Origin: Symbiodinium natans
Taxonomy: Eukaryota; Sar; Dinophyceae; Suessiales; Symbiodiniaceae
Assembly: GCA_905221605.1 (NCBI GenBank)
Contig: CAJNDS010002228.1
Coordinates: 124,001 to 188,000 of the forward strand
Length of the DNA: 64,000 nt
Direction of reading: 5' to 3'
Both the position numbers and the translations under genes were made by a program. The notes under the pieces were generated by a model. That model had not been told where the DNA came from. It made no database searches and saw only the letters and a program-made list of their open reading frames with translations. Positions 52,668 through 63,657 of the stretch are shown piece after piece; the stretch's first letter is position 1, and each line of letters opens with the position of its first letter.

Positions 52668-52703
<36 letters not shown>
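52668..52703. repeat. poly-C run of 36
   Basis: 36 consecutive C at 52668-52703, within what looks like a MITE relic (AAAATAGGGGTGCCCTTTTT at 52626). Such a run is hard to sequence and its length should not be trusted. Confidence 0.85.
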
Positions 52704-52705
<2 letters not shown>

Positions 52706-52976
52706 GCCCCAAAAGGGTATTGTTAATTTTAGAAGTTTTTTCTGGCTTGGATATTGTTGGTGGATAGACAGCCTAGAAACCAATACCGACTTTGGCTGGC
52801 CTAAAAGGCACTCCCAAGTGAGCGTTCAAGCCGGCGGGTGTAGGGTTCCAGGGTCTGTAGCTCATGGTCTTAGCGGCTAGGTGACTTATTGCCCTTAACC
52901 CTAAACCCTCTAAACCATAAACCCTAAACCCATAACCCTTTACCCTAAATCCTAAAACCCGAATCTGCTCACCCAG

Positions 52977-53280
52977 TGACGATCCCGGGAGGCAGCACGG
53001 GTCTTGGCTTCGTCCACCCAGACCGCGCAGGCCCTACCAGCAAGGTTCAATGGAAGGTTCCCCAAATTCTGGTCACTTTAGGGGATCCTATTGCAGTATG
53101 ACGCCTTATTCAGGCACCCAAAAAGAGTTTTTCCCATATGTCATAAGAATAAAGTCATGCTATGAATCTGGTCCAGGCGTAGCTGCCAACGAGCGCATGG
53201 AGAAAGCAGTGCTTTGGCTGCAGACTCCCTTCGATTTGGGGGTTGAGAAGTTGAGGTTTGAAGGTTACTTTGAGTATTAG
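52977..53280 (+). CDS. exon candidates, unknown
   Basis: 52977-53043, after CCCAG behind a CCCTAAA stretch, reads TIPGGSTGLGFVHPDRAGPT SK|GTT. 53050-53280 is open (GPGVAANERMEKAVLWLQTP FDLGVEKLRFEGYFEY-stop). The two may belong together. 53281-54440 shows weak ORFs only. Confidence 0.35.
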
Positions 53281-54441
53281 AGGCGTCTTCTCCTTGGGTT
53301 TTGGCATTGACTCCTGTAGCTTTAAATACTGTATGCAGGCGGCTCTTGGCAATAAGGCAAAGAGGTTCAAGGTACACAGGGCGGGGGGAGGAGGAGGGGG
53401 AGGTTTGGAGTCGTTGCGACCCTGTTCAAAGTCTCCCCCTCAAAGAGTTGAGATTTACTCTGTTCGCATCTGTCTCCCCTGGCCTGGGAATCCTCTGGCA
53501 GTCTGAGCTTAAGAGATGAGCAGGCGCGGCCATTGGTTTCAAGCACCGCCAAATGAAAAGCCATCGAGATTAACCGTAAAAATGGAAACCTAGCATACCC
53601 CACTCAGTACGGTGGTGGTAGGCTTGCCATGGCCCACATGAAGGACGGCAAAATCCTAACCAACCCCCCCAGCTGCACAGACAGACGATGCCTCTTAGTC
53701 TTAGGCGGAGTTGACTGCTGAGTACCTGAGCAAGGCTGGGCGCACCTACCCTTTTATGTCCTCAGATAGCACCACCTCGAACCCAAGAATCGCTCCAAAA
53801 CCCCAAGCAGCAAGCCCCAAATTCTTACCACCGCTTCCTTAGCACGGAATTCCTTTGAGGGGGTTCGGGAAGTTGGGACCGAGGGCCTCGAGGGGTTTCT
53901 TCTGGAACGTCTGGGTTTCGGGGCCTGAGGGCGCTTTGATGGCAATGTGGGTGGGCTTTCGTGGTTATATTGAATTCGAGGGTCTTGCTTGCAGAGCTTC
54001 TAGAACTTTTGCGCCCTGAGCCAGAAGCCGCAAGCACGACTATGAACCTGTAGAGTTTGGCAGCTTTGAACTGCCTCTGCGAGGGAGCCCCCCCCAACGG
54101 TTGCAGGCGTGCCCGGGGCTCAAGTTGCCCACCCATTCTTGGGGCTAGACCTCATAAGCCTCGAACCCGGCTTCGAGAAACCCGAAGAGTGTTCGAACCC
54201 AGATATATATATATATATATGGAAACCAAAGCCAAGCTCCCCAAGCCTCGCTCGCCAAGCCTCTTTAGGATGCGTGGGCTTCAGGGGGTTTACAAGGAGG
54301 AGGTTTATGAAGCTTAACCGGGCTTTAGGCTTTAGGGGTGAGGCTTTAGGGCTTCAGGGTTGAGGTTTGAGGGTCCCCCAGCCAGGTGAGAGACACGTCG
54401 GGTGTTCGGAGCACGCTGCTGCTCGCCGGGACCCCGGGCTA

Positions 54442-54510
54442 ATATAGGGGTCGGAATAATTGCTCATTGTATTCCCCTATGGTCCCTTTAACCCTGTTCT
54501 AACAGGTTGA
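54442..54510. mobile_element. MITE-like element, family E copy 3, partial
   Basis: TAGGGGTCGGAATAATTGCT ... AACCCTGTTCTAAC; right end truncated. Confidence 0.5.
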
Positions 54511-54810
54511 AGCTCGGGGATGTAAAGGGTTTTGGGTGGCAGTAAAAGGTCCCTGGAAGGGGAACTCGAATTCCAAGTCAAGCGTTGAAGGCTTGACCTT
54601 TTGATTAGGGCAGCTTTAGTGGTGACCGTCGTAAAGCCAGAAGCTGAGTTTCCCAAAAGCCAGAAAGCCAGAGGCCCCCGAGCCAGCAGCACGCCCAGGA
54701 GAGAAGAAAAGCAGAGTTAGACACCCGGGGAGCCAAGAGAACACAAGCGAGAAACATCACAAGCCAAGCGCCGAGCAGAAACGAAGGCCGTTCTGGATTC
54801 GATCATCGAC

Positions 54811-56270
54811 ATGAAACTACAGTTTCGAGCGTTGGAGCTGCTGCTTTTAGCACCTCTGGCGTTTTCAGTGCATGCCCTGGAACAAAGTCTCAGAAGGATT
54901 CAAAGTTTAGCTGCTGTAAGCGACAGCGCACCTGGGTTCGACAGGGATAGGAACACAAGTGAGCAAGTGTAGGAGAGAAGAGCTGGATGCCCAGCGCAAT
55001 ATCCCAAGAATAAATGACTGCAGCAAGCAGAGCCCGTGCCTTGCGCCATCTTACAAAATGGGGGTACCCTTTTTCGGGGTCCCTTTAAGGGGATTCTAGT
55101 CTATTTAGGGGTCGGAAAGGGGTTTAGGGTTTTGGATTTAGGGTTTGTGGTTTAGGGGTACCCTGTTTGGGAAATTCCCGCATGTTAAAAGGGCCGGTGA
55201 TCATCCCTTTCCAGGCGGCCTCCGAGGGCGGGCACTACGTTGCCGTACAAACCCTTCTGCAGCACAAGGTGCACCTTCGGTTTAGGATTTAGGATTTAGG
55301 GTTAGGGTTTAGGGTTTGGGGTTTGGGGTTTGGGGTTTGGGGTTTGGGGTTTAGGGCTTAGGGAGGCACTGCCTTACCATTTCACGTCCTCGAGCCTTGG
55401 GATTTGAGCAGTTTATCTTCAATGTTAGGAAGATGGGCTTTGCGGGGGCAATGTCGCAGTTGTTGTAGCCAATGCGCAGCGTGCGCGGTTCCCTCAGACC
55501 CCCACGCGCTCAACAGGCGGATCCGTTGATTGCAGACGACAAAGGCAGCTTCCCCAGATCCCCCTCAGAAGGCGTCATTCACTTCAGGGAACACGGTCTA
55601 GGTGCCGGTGACCCCAAAGCACATATTGAAACGAGAGCAAGGAAGGGCCCAAGCGTTTTTGATGAGTTCAGACCTTCATGCTGCGTGATGTCCCCGACGA
55701 CCGCCTTCAGAACCCACGACTCAACGGAATGGAAGACGAAACCTGTTGCTTCATCTCAAGCTCTGTTAGGCCCTCTTACTGTTGGTTAGCAGGGAATGAG
55801 GGGAATTGGGGCCCTATTTTTTCCCCTTTCGGGGACAAGATAGGGCCCTGATTCCCTCATTTCCGGCTAACCAACAGTAAGCCCTAAGCAAGTCCGAACC
55901 GAAGCCCAGGCAACATCCCACTGCACAAAGCGGCCCAAAGTGGCAGCCTGCTCTCGGCCCTGCTTTTGCTGGACCGCATGCAGGTGGGCCATTTGGATAT
56001 GGCAGCAACGCATTTTTAGGTTCAATTGTTCGGTCATACGCTTGGGGCCGCATCAGCGCATCTTTGTAGCTACTCGCCAGGGTTCGGTGATACTTCGGGT
56101 TCTTCATGCTGGCCAGGGGGGTAGCCGTTGATGATGGCCGGGCCTGTTTGAATCACTGGCGCTGCAGTCCAACGATCGCTCTGCGAATGTCGCGAGCATG
56201 GTGAACTCCGATGGGGAGACGCCCGAGATCGTGGCTGCCACTGGGATGCACAGTGGGGTCTTGCGTATAG
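54811..56270 (+). CDS. ankyrin-repeat protein with N-terminal signal/anchor
   Basis: Exon 1 (54811-54915) starts MKLQFRALELLLLAPLAFSV HALEQ, a signal peptide or anchor, and ends at GCT|GTAAGC. Exon 55215-55279 (phase 0) reads AASEGGHYVAVQTLLQHKVH, an ankyrin helix pair, ending at a GTTTAG donor in a TTTAGGG array. Exon 55910-55983 reads NIPLHKAAQSGSLLSALLLL DRMQ, donor GTGGGC. Exon 56169-~56270 (phase matched) reads SNDRSANVASMVNSDGETPE IVAATGMHSGVLRI. Ankyrin consensus (PLHxAAxxG, G.TP..VAA..GH) is visible in three exons. An intermediate exon (perhaps within 55472-55770) is needed to fix the phase. Family D copy 2 lies in an intron. Start and 3' end are tentative. Confidence 0.65.
55775..55881. 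mobile_element. MITE-like element, family D copy 2 (intronic)
   Basis: CTTACTGTTGGTTAGCAGGG ... CGGCTAACCAACAGTAAG; inner CCCTATTTTTTCCCC / GGGGACAAGATAGGG stem. Ends nearly identical to 1978-2075. Confidence 0.8.
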
Positions 56271-56746
56271 CGCCAGAATGCAGTCTCCTGTGCTCGTGGC
56301 GTGGTGTTGTTGAGAATTTCCTGGGCATGAAACGGGGGATCACGGGAGGCCCACCGAAGCAAAAGTGTTAACGTGTAACGGCTCAGAACTACGAAGCTTC
56401 TGTGTGCCCTGGCTCCGAAGAGGGCGTTGGAAACCCAAGTTTGTGGTAACCTCGAGCCCGTGACCTGAACGGCTTATCTATTGGCACGCTGCATTTCCGG
56501 TCCACAAGTGAACCCGGATTCCCCTAAACCCCAAACCCTAAACCCTAAACCCGAAACCCTAAAACCCCCAAGCCAGAATCGGTAGCAGCCCTCGAGAGTC
56601 CCCCCCAAGCCAAAAAAGGGCCCCATCGTCCCTGGGCTTTCTCCGCGTTGGAACGCGTTCCCTGAAGCGGTAGCTCATTTAAAAAGGGAGAGCAGATATG
56701 TGAATGAACAAATCCATAGCTAATTTAAAAAAGGGAGAGCAGATAT

Positions 56747-57007
56747 GTGAATGACCAAATCCATAGATGCATCGCCAACAGGACAACAGGACACCAAGCC
56801 AAGCATCTCAAGAAATCCCTCGAGGCTGTGGCCGGCTCAGCGGAGGTTTGCCGCGCCTTTGAGGCTGGAACAACGTTCATTGCCGCGATCGTCTCTTTCC
56901 TCTTGGTTTCAAGAGGATCTTATCTTGCTTTCCTCGCGCGTAAGAGGATCTTCATTGGGATCTCTGTAGAGGCTGCAGAGAGCTTTAACGGCCAGCCTTG
57001 TATGTGA
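56747..57007 (+). CDS. ORF with hydrophobic segment, unknown
   Basis: KHLKKSLEAVAGSAEVCRAF EAGTTFIAAIVSFLLVSRGS Y... is open to TGA; ~20 residues could span a membrane. A direct repeat of ~35 bp (GGGAGAGCAGATATGTGAAT at 56686 and 56734) precedes it. Start unclear. Confidence 0.35.
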   Translation: MNDQIHRCIANRTTGHQAKHLKKSLEAVAGSAEVCRAFEAGTTFIAAIVSFLLVSRGSYLAFLARKRIFIGISVEAAESFNGQPCM

Positions 57008-57845
57008 GGATCTACTGTCAGTTTTGGTCTTGAATGGAGTTGGTGCCCTTTTTCTTTCATGTGGTGCCCGCTAGTGCGATTCCATTTCATGGTCGCTGTC
57101 TCTTTGCTTGATGTCGCGGCCCCGAGTTTCGGGGAGTCGGGGAGCCCGTTCCCCCCGAGCCCCCCCCCCCTCCCCTCCAAACCACCAAAGACACCGCCAA
57201 AAGGTCTTACATTTCCATGATCTCCTACCCCCAACAGCAGAACTCCCCTGACACAACACCTCGCATGTTCTACCGCCCTTGCCCCTTGCTTGTGATTGAT
57301 TCAAATCGGCCGTGTCGGTTCGATAGTATTATTGGGGGAGCCGGGAACCAATGTGCGGAGTTGTTCTGGGAGATGTTGAAGGGATTGAGAATGGATGGAG
57401 AAAATTGCAGAACACTTTAAATGCTCAACTTTAAACCCTAAACCCTCCCAAATGCGACGTCCAAACACAGAACCTTGCAGCCTCATAGAATCTTTTGAGC
57501 CCAGCCGAGCAAAACTTCAAGCCTTAAAGCCCTGCAAGCTTTGGAGGTGTTCCAGAACATGCAGAAAGACGCAGGAGCTTGGCAACTCGGCCCCTGCCCG
57601 AGATTTCGGATGTACTGGGGCTGGGGGGCGGGGGGGGGGCCTAAGTGGTTAAAGGGCGAGAGACGGGTATCATACAGAGGTTTTTGGAAGGGTTTCGGAA
57701 GGGGTGTATGCTGGGCTTTGGAAGGGTTAAGGACTAGAATTGTTGTACAAGTCTCGGGGCCCAAAGCCCTAAACATCCGGAAACTCAGAACAATTTCCCT
57801 GGCTGTGTCTAGGATGCGATTTTTGAGGGTGCCCAGTTTTTGGAG

Positions 57846-57919
57846 TTCAAGTGCTCTACGAGGTTCTGCGCCGCCCCTGCCAGACCATCACCAAGGACGT
57901 TGCTAAGCTGAAGGGCTGA
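57846..57919 (+). CDS. probable terminal exon
   Basis: TTTGGAG acceptor, QVLYEVLRRPCQTITKDVAK LKG and TGA. A convincing helical C-terminus; upstream exons not found. 57920-58590 has C runs and otherwise unremarkable sequence that may hold the 5' flank of the next gene. Confidence 0.45.
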
Positions 57920-58596
57920 GAGTCTGTGTGATGACGCACTGAAGAGCTGTCGTCTCCCAGAAAGAAAGGACTACTTAGAAGGAGAGGTGACCCCAAACCC
58001 TGTCTTCCACCCCCCCCCCCCTTCCACCCCCACCCCCTGCCCCCCCAAATCAAAAATCCCAAAGTCCCCGTAAGCCGGGCCCTTCAGTACGAGCGCGAGG
58101 AAGGCGATTCTTGATACTCGTAGGAGCTATTCTATCTCAGGGAGAACGGGGATTCCGTTCCTTGATCTGCCTTTTAAGCTTGGCTTATTGGAAGTGCAAC
58201 GGGAACGACAACCACTTCAGAGTGTTTTGAGACAATCGATCCAGTCATATGTCCAGGACACCGCGTAGCCACCGGTCGCGAGCCGAGAGATCGGATCCGC
58301 CCTGTCAATCATGTCCGACCTTCTGTTGAGTCGTTGTGCCTATAGTGAATTGGTGTGAGGTGTGTGACATGTCCGGACAATACTCCCATCTTAAGCTTTT
58401 GTTGCTTTAGTTCCTACCTTGTGGTAGTGAGTTCGACCTGTATTCGAAGCATCCGAGTGTCGCCACTTTCCAGGCAAGTGGCTTGAGCTTTAGGTTGATC
58501 TTAGGGGTACTTGAAAAATATGCTAATGTTTGGTACTATAATTCCTAAGAAACAGCAACAAATAATTTTTGCTAGGGTTCCAAGTTCAGTATAGTG

Positions 58597-60252
58597 ATGG
58601 GCTTTCGAGGTGACATGCTCTCCTTGATCGACCTGGCCGTGGAAGCGCCATCCACCGCTTCGGCGCAGCCCCGACAATTCTCAGCTTGTCCCTAAACCCT
58701 AAACCCTAAACCCCAAACCCCAAACCCTAAACCCTAAGCCCTAAACCCTATACCTAAACCCTAAACCCAAAACCTAAACCCTAAGCCCTAAACCCTGAAC
58801 CCTGCAAGAGCCTGGCCGGCAATGCCCCAATGTAGAGTTCTCTGATGCCAAAACTTCAGTGGCTCGAAATTCTAGCGATGAGCCCCAAACCCCAAAGCCC
58901 CAAAAGCCCTGAATCTTCAACAACCTAAACCCTAAACCCTAAACCCTAAACCCTAAACCCTAAACCCTAAACCCTAAACCCTAAACCCTAAACCCTAAAC
59001 CCTAAACTGATTCAACCCGGAACTTCCAACAGCCGCTGCCTTGCCAAGGCCAGTGCCGGAGCGTTGCTCAGGCGCTCCTGTGTGGGCTCGGTGTCCCAGC
59101 TGGGGTTAGGGTTTGGGGTTGTCGGGGTTTAGGGTTTAGGGTTTGGGGTTTTGGGGTTTTGGGGATTTTGGGGGGTTTAGGGTTAGGGGTTTTGGGGTTT
59201 TGGGGGTTTCGGGGGTTGAGGGCTGCTTTCAGAGGGTCAGGGGCTTACGGTGCGTATAGGGTTCAGGGTTTTAAGGTTACGGAGCTTACGGGAAGACTTG
59301 GGGCCTTGAGCTCAGGGTTTTTGGGTCTTATAGGGTGCGGGAGTGTGTGTGTATACGTTTGTATACACATGACATAAACAAATCTATGAAATAGGAAAAT
59401 ACAGATAAATGCATATAGAATGCAACGTCGCGCTGCGCACTCACATCCTGCGAGGTGCCATGAAGTACTGCCCAGGGATGCTGGCAAAGCCGCGCTGTCT
59501 AAGCTTAAGAATAATATGAATAATCATAATAATAATAATTATTATTGTAATTTTAATAATGATAAGGTCCTTCAGCTTCAGCACAGCAAACCCTGGGCCC
59601 CTGAATGCCCTAAAGGAGCCTGAATCGCGAAGCCCAAGCTGTGAAGTGCACAGGGACGCCTCTGGTGCCCAACATCTTCCAGCGCGTGCCTGATGACCAG
59701 GCCGATGTCAGTAAGCATCCTACTTGGAGGTTCATGCTACTTATTCGGGAATTATAACGGTACTTAAAACCAACTTAGAAGCCCCTTAAGTGCCCGAATG
59801 TGGGTAAAAGTGCAGGCATAAGCACAGTCATAATTGTTTAAGAAGTACCACGAGCCGCCAAGCAGCGATGATGGCATGAACCAGCCTGGTTGGGGTGCTT
59901 CGGGTGATGCTCAGAGGGGCGTGAGGGGGCTTGGTGGCCGGACATAGTCAGGTTCGGGAGGTTTTGCATGAAGCTCGATCTCCCCTAGCATGGTAGCTCC
60001 TGCAAGCCGGAGGTTGCGGAGCTCTAGATTCCGCACATAGCTACCCCGCTACCCTCGAGCCACAGACGTCTTTGTTGAGGCAGAGCTGGTGGAGCTGGTG
60101 GGCAGGCTGGCTCAGGGCCGGTGCAAGAGTCCACTTTGCAGGAGCAATTGTCTGGGGTTTTGGTTCAGGCTTTGAGCCTGCAGACGGCACATGTTGCCAA
60201 GGCCATCAGCCCCAGTCCAAAGTGCCTTCCCAAGCCCTCTCAAAATCCGTGA
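58597..60252 (+). CDS. multi-exon gene, unknown product
   Basis: First exon: ATG 58597, MGFRGDMLSLIDLAVEAPST ASAQ..., 25-30 nt after a TTTTTGCTAG site that would suit spliced-leader addition. Candidate exons follow at 59032-59103 (RCLAKASAGALLRRSCVGSV SQLG, donor GTTAGG), 59654-59710 (TPLVPNIFQRVPDDQADV, donor GTAAGC), 60066-60115 (VFVEAELVELVGRLAQ; phase fits the previous exon) and 60169-~60252 (ALSLQTAHVAKAISPSPK, stop near 60252, or a shifted frame GFEPADGTCCQGHQPQSKVP). CCCTAAA arrays lie at 58690-58805 and 58925-59005, TTTAGGG at 59104-59190. No family recognised. Confidence 0.5.
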
Positions 60253-60279
60253 ACTTCAGGGCTAAGGCTTCTAAACCCC

Positions 60280-60800
60280 CCGGAAGCCAACCCTAAATAA
60301 ACTCTCAACCCCATAAGCCCATAAGCCCACAACTTCGTGTTCTTGAACCCTACACAGGCCCTACACCTTGAAGCCCAAACTCCCAAAGCCTTGACCATCT
60401 CCACAGCCTATTCCCCAAACACCACAAACCCTATACACCCTGCACACCCTATAAACCCAGTAAACCGTATAAACTCTCTAAACCCTCTAAACACTGTAAC
60501 CCCAACTAGCCCTATAAACCCTACAAACCCTGTAAACCCTGGAAACCCTACAAACCCGACAAACCCTATAAACCCTGTAAACCCTTTCACATAAACCCCC
60601 CAAAACCCTATAAGCCCTAGACCGTTTCAGCCCAAACCCTGAACCACATTCCCAGATGAACACCTGAACTTCTCTAAACCCTAAACACTCCATAAACGCT
60701 ATAAAACCCTATTAAAAACCCTATTGAAAACTCATTCAACACGGTAAGCCCCTACAAAACCCCGATTGAAACCCTGTGAACCCCCATAAAACCCAAGACC
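60280..60800. repeat. AAACCCTRT nonamer repeats
   Basis: Telomere-like units with two extra bases (AAACCCTAT, AAACCCTGT, AAACCCTAC). The 9-bp period keeps frames open on both strands (NPxNPINP on +; GFxGFVGF on -), which are not genes. Confidence 0.85.
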
Positions 60801-60836
60801 CGCAATCTCCAAACTCCTGAGCTTCAGGGTCTGCAG

Positions 60837-60893
60837 GGGCATCGAGACAGCCGAGTCCCTCCTGCGCCGCACCTCGGGGGCAGCAACGCCTCG
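60837..60893 (+). CDS. exon sandwiched by C-rich and G-rich repeats
   Basis: CTGCAG, GIETAESLLRRTSGAATPR, donor GTTTAG at the first unit of a TTTAGGG array (60894-60995). Helical; possibly a further exon of the 58597 gene. Confidence 0.45.
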
Positions 60894-61551
60894 GTTTAGG
60901 GTTTAGGGTTCAGGGTTCAGGGTTTAGGGTTTAGGGTGTTGGGTTTAGGGTTTAGGGTTTAGGGATGTTGAGGGTTTAGGGTTTCGGGTTTTGGGTTTGG
61001 GTCCCATATTCGGGTTAGCCGGTAGACACGGTTACTGGGGTTTAGGGCTTAGGCCCTTGGGACGTGATGCATTTTGCCTCATTGAGTTTAAGCGGGCCAT
61101 ATTATAGGGCGATGTTTTCAGAGGGTTTCGAGGGCCAAGCTCCTTGTCCTGGGTCAAGCCCGGCACCCTAAACCCAAACTGCCATCAACCCTGAACCTAA
61201 AGCCCCTAAACCCTAACCCCCAACTGCCCTAAACTCCAAACCCCAGGGTGAGGGTGGGGCTTCAGTCTTTAGTGCAGGGTTTCGGGGTTGTTCTACAACT
61301 AGGTTGTAGTGTAGCTATCGGCAAAATTCCGGTTATATCCTTATGTGGGGGCACTTCTAGACCCACTAAGAACTACCCGACAGCACTGCGCAGAGGTTGT
61401 CATGGCAAGCCACCTGGTACCCTAACGCCCCTGAACCTGAAGCCAGAAGATTTTTTCCAAAAACACCCTTGAGCCTGAACACCCCAAGCCCTAAACCCTA
61501 AAAACCCTAAAAACCCTAAACCCTAAACCCTAATCACTCGAAAAGCCCGAG

Positions 61552-61612
61552 GCACCCCCTGGGACGCCGCCGATCCTGGCTTGGACCCTGGCCTGCGGAG
61601 GCTGCTTGCCGG
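61552..61612 (+). CDS. exon sandwiched by C-rich and G-rich repeats
   Basis: CCCGAG, (G)TPWDAADPGLDPGLRRLLAG, donor GTTTAG of a TTTAGGG array (61613-61665); CCCTAAA array upstream (61480-61535). 61666-62080 is T/C-rich with no gene; 62100-62375 holds an open frame (HADLCSFVATAELRSHWQKI REEAGL) that may be another exon. Confidence 0.45.
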
Positions 61613-62901
61613 GTTTAGGGTTTAGGGTTTAGGGTTTAGCGTTTAGGGTTTAGGGTTTAGGGTTGCCCCGCCCTGTGGTTTGAGTGGCTTAGGGCTTGGC
61701 GGGGAGTGGTGTAGTAAGGTCCCTTTTTCCATGGGGTGCACCCGAAGGGACCCGAGTTCCTCTAGGACTTTACATGACAGCGGTAGTTGAATTCAAGGCC
61801 GCCACCCCATGTCCGAATATCTGGGTCCTTTCCCGCAATCCCTAGACCAGGGTTCTTTTTTGGGTGTTCTTGTTCATGTGCCAGTTTCTTGTTTGTGTAC
61901 AGGCGGGTGTTTTCCGGTCTCGGGCTTCTGTTTGCCACTTTCTGCTGTTTGCTGTTTGACCTTGGCGTTTTTCTACTTCTTGCTTCCTACTATGTATTCC
62001 TGCTTTCGGCTTCCTTTATGACTTCCGCGGTTTAGGCTCATTCTTCCTTTTGCTTCTTGCTTTCCCTGCTTAATATACTTATTGAATCAAGGCATGCAGC
62101 TTGAAGGGTTGCAGAGTGCCACCATAAAAGCTCAGCACCGTCACGCTGATCTCTGCAGTTTCGTAGCGACCGCCGAGCTGCGGAGCCACTGGCAGAAGAT
62201 CCGCGAGGAGGCAGGGCTTACCAGCTTGGACTGTTTGTGCTTCAGGGCTGTGGAGTTGAGGACCACTTTCAAGCATCATCAGCTTGTGTTGGGTCACTTC
62301 AATATCATCGTAGTTTTTGTTGGGGTCGAGGCTGGTGTCGAAGTTGCAGTTGGGTCTGAAATTCTAAAGCCCTAGTGCGTTGGGTTTGTTCGGGCTATTT
62401 CGGGGCTCACGGACTGAGATCATGCCAGGTAGTGGTGATTCGGGGTTTGGCCTTTTGCCTTCAGTACTTTGCATGGGGGGGTACTGAACTACGATGCTTA
62501 AGGTGCCCTAAATCCCGCGGCGCGGTTTGATAGTCGTTTTTTGGCAGGCTCTAGCTGCTGAGCCAGGCGGGATCCAGTGTTTGTCAATGATCACTTGGGG
62601 TGTGTCCTCAAATGCCACCGTTTGTGTACCCCAAATACCATAATCCACGATTCTTGCTACAGCAACCCCGAAAGGGTTTCCATCTTCAACTGCGGACTCT
62701 CGCAAAACGCGTTTGCCTCGCCACGCGAGGGAGTAGAACATGGGAGTTCAATGAGTGTGTGCTCGCGCTGGTTTGTTTGCTCGTGTGCGCCTGGACGCTG
62801 TGAATCCAGGGCTCTCAAGCCACGCTACGTTGAAATGTGTCAGCATGGCGCAACCAGTACGTCCTGCCCCAGTCGTAGCGATAACCGAGATTCCCTTGCA
62901 G

Positions 62902-63655
62902 GGATGTTGAGATGGGGGCCATAGCGTCCCAGTTCACCAGGATCCCAAAAGCACTGCAGCATCTTTCGTCCTTAGCAGCCATGACTGCTGGGATGAAGGA
63001 CATGCCCATCGAGCCTGCCAGCGGCATCGACCCAGCATCATGTCGAGTTGAGTCCCTAAACCCTAAACCCTAAACCCTAAACCCTGAACCCTGAACCCTG
63101 AACCCTGAACCCTGAACCCTAAACCCTAAACCCCAAACCACAGGCTGTAAGCTGTGGTTGGATCTCAGGACTGGGCAGCCCAGTTCCCGCTCGCCACGAA
63201 GGGCCGGCATGTGGTCAATCAACAAGGAAGGCGCTTCCACCTCAGAGGCATCAACTGGTACGGCGCGAGAATCTGGGCCTTGATCTAGTAACTTTCCATC
63301 TTCGAAGTGCTCCCGAAAGGTTGATTGAGGGTTGTTAGGGCTTGTAAGGTTTGTGGGATTTATGGGGGCCTAAGGGCCAGTAGAGCAATCTCTTGCTAGA
63401 CAATCAAAACCTCAGGTGACCACAATCACGTGGTGGGAGGCTTGAATATTCAGAGCTTGGAGACCATATGCAAGACAGTGCAGTCTCTGGGCTTCACCGC
63501 TGTGCGGCTGCCCTTCTCCAACGAGATGTTGAGAAGCAGCGTCCGTGACGGCAGCATCGACTTCAGCAAGAATCCCCAGCTCAAAGGGCTCACGGCTCTG
63601 GAGGTTCTGGATGAAGTGATGCACTGCTCCTTGGCCAGCAAATTTCCCCCACCCA
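62902..63655 (+). CDS. glycoside hydrolase family 5 (cellulase-type), 5' part
   Basis: Exon 62902-63046 (after TTGCAG; DVEMGAIASQFTRIPKALQH LSS...) joins in phase 0 across a 122-nt GT-AG intron, mostly CCCTAAA/CCCTGAA, to 63169-63268: DWAAQFPLATKGRHVVNQQG RRFHLRGINWYGA. Then from 63416: DHNHVVGGLNIQSLETICKT VQSLGFTAVRLPFSNEMLRS, ... NPQLKGLTALEVLDEVM. LRGINWYGA, H..GGL, GF..VRLPFSNEML and NP.L.G...LEVLD.V are hallmarks of the N-terminal half of GH5 endoglucanases (TIM barrel, hydrolysing beta-1,4-glucans). The catalytic Glu residues lie further on and are not in this window. The donor at 63269 would be GA. A long CCCTAAA array (63658-63798) follows. Linking the first exon is inference. Confidence 0.75.
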
Positions 63656-63657
63656 TC

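Noticed and set aside
60337-60693. NPxNP-repeat and GFxGF-repeat ORFs
   Set aside because: Both strands stay open only because the telomere-like unit is 9 bp; low-complexity products with no start context.
61787-62035. Hydrophobic ORF with many Phe/Cys/Leu
   Set aside because: Sequence is T/C-rich and open in several frames; the hydrophobicity reflects base composition.
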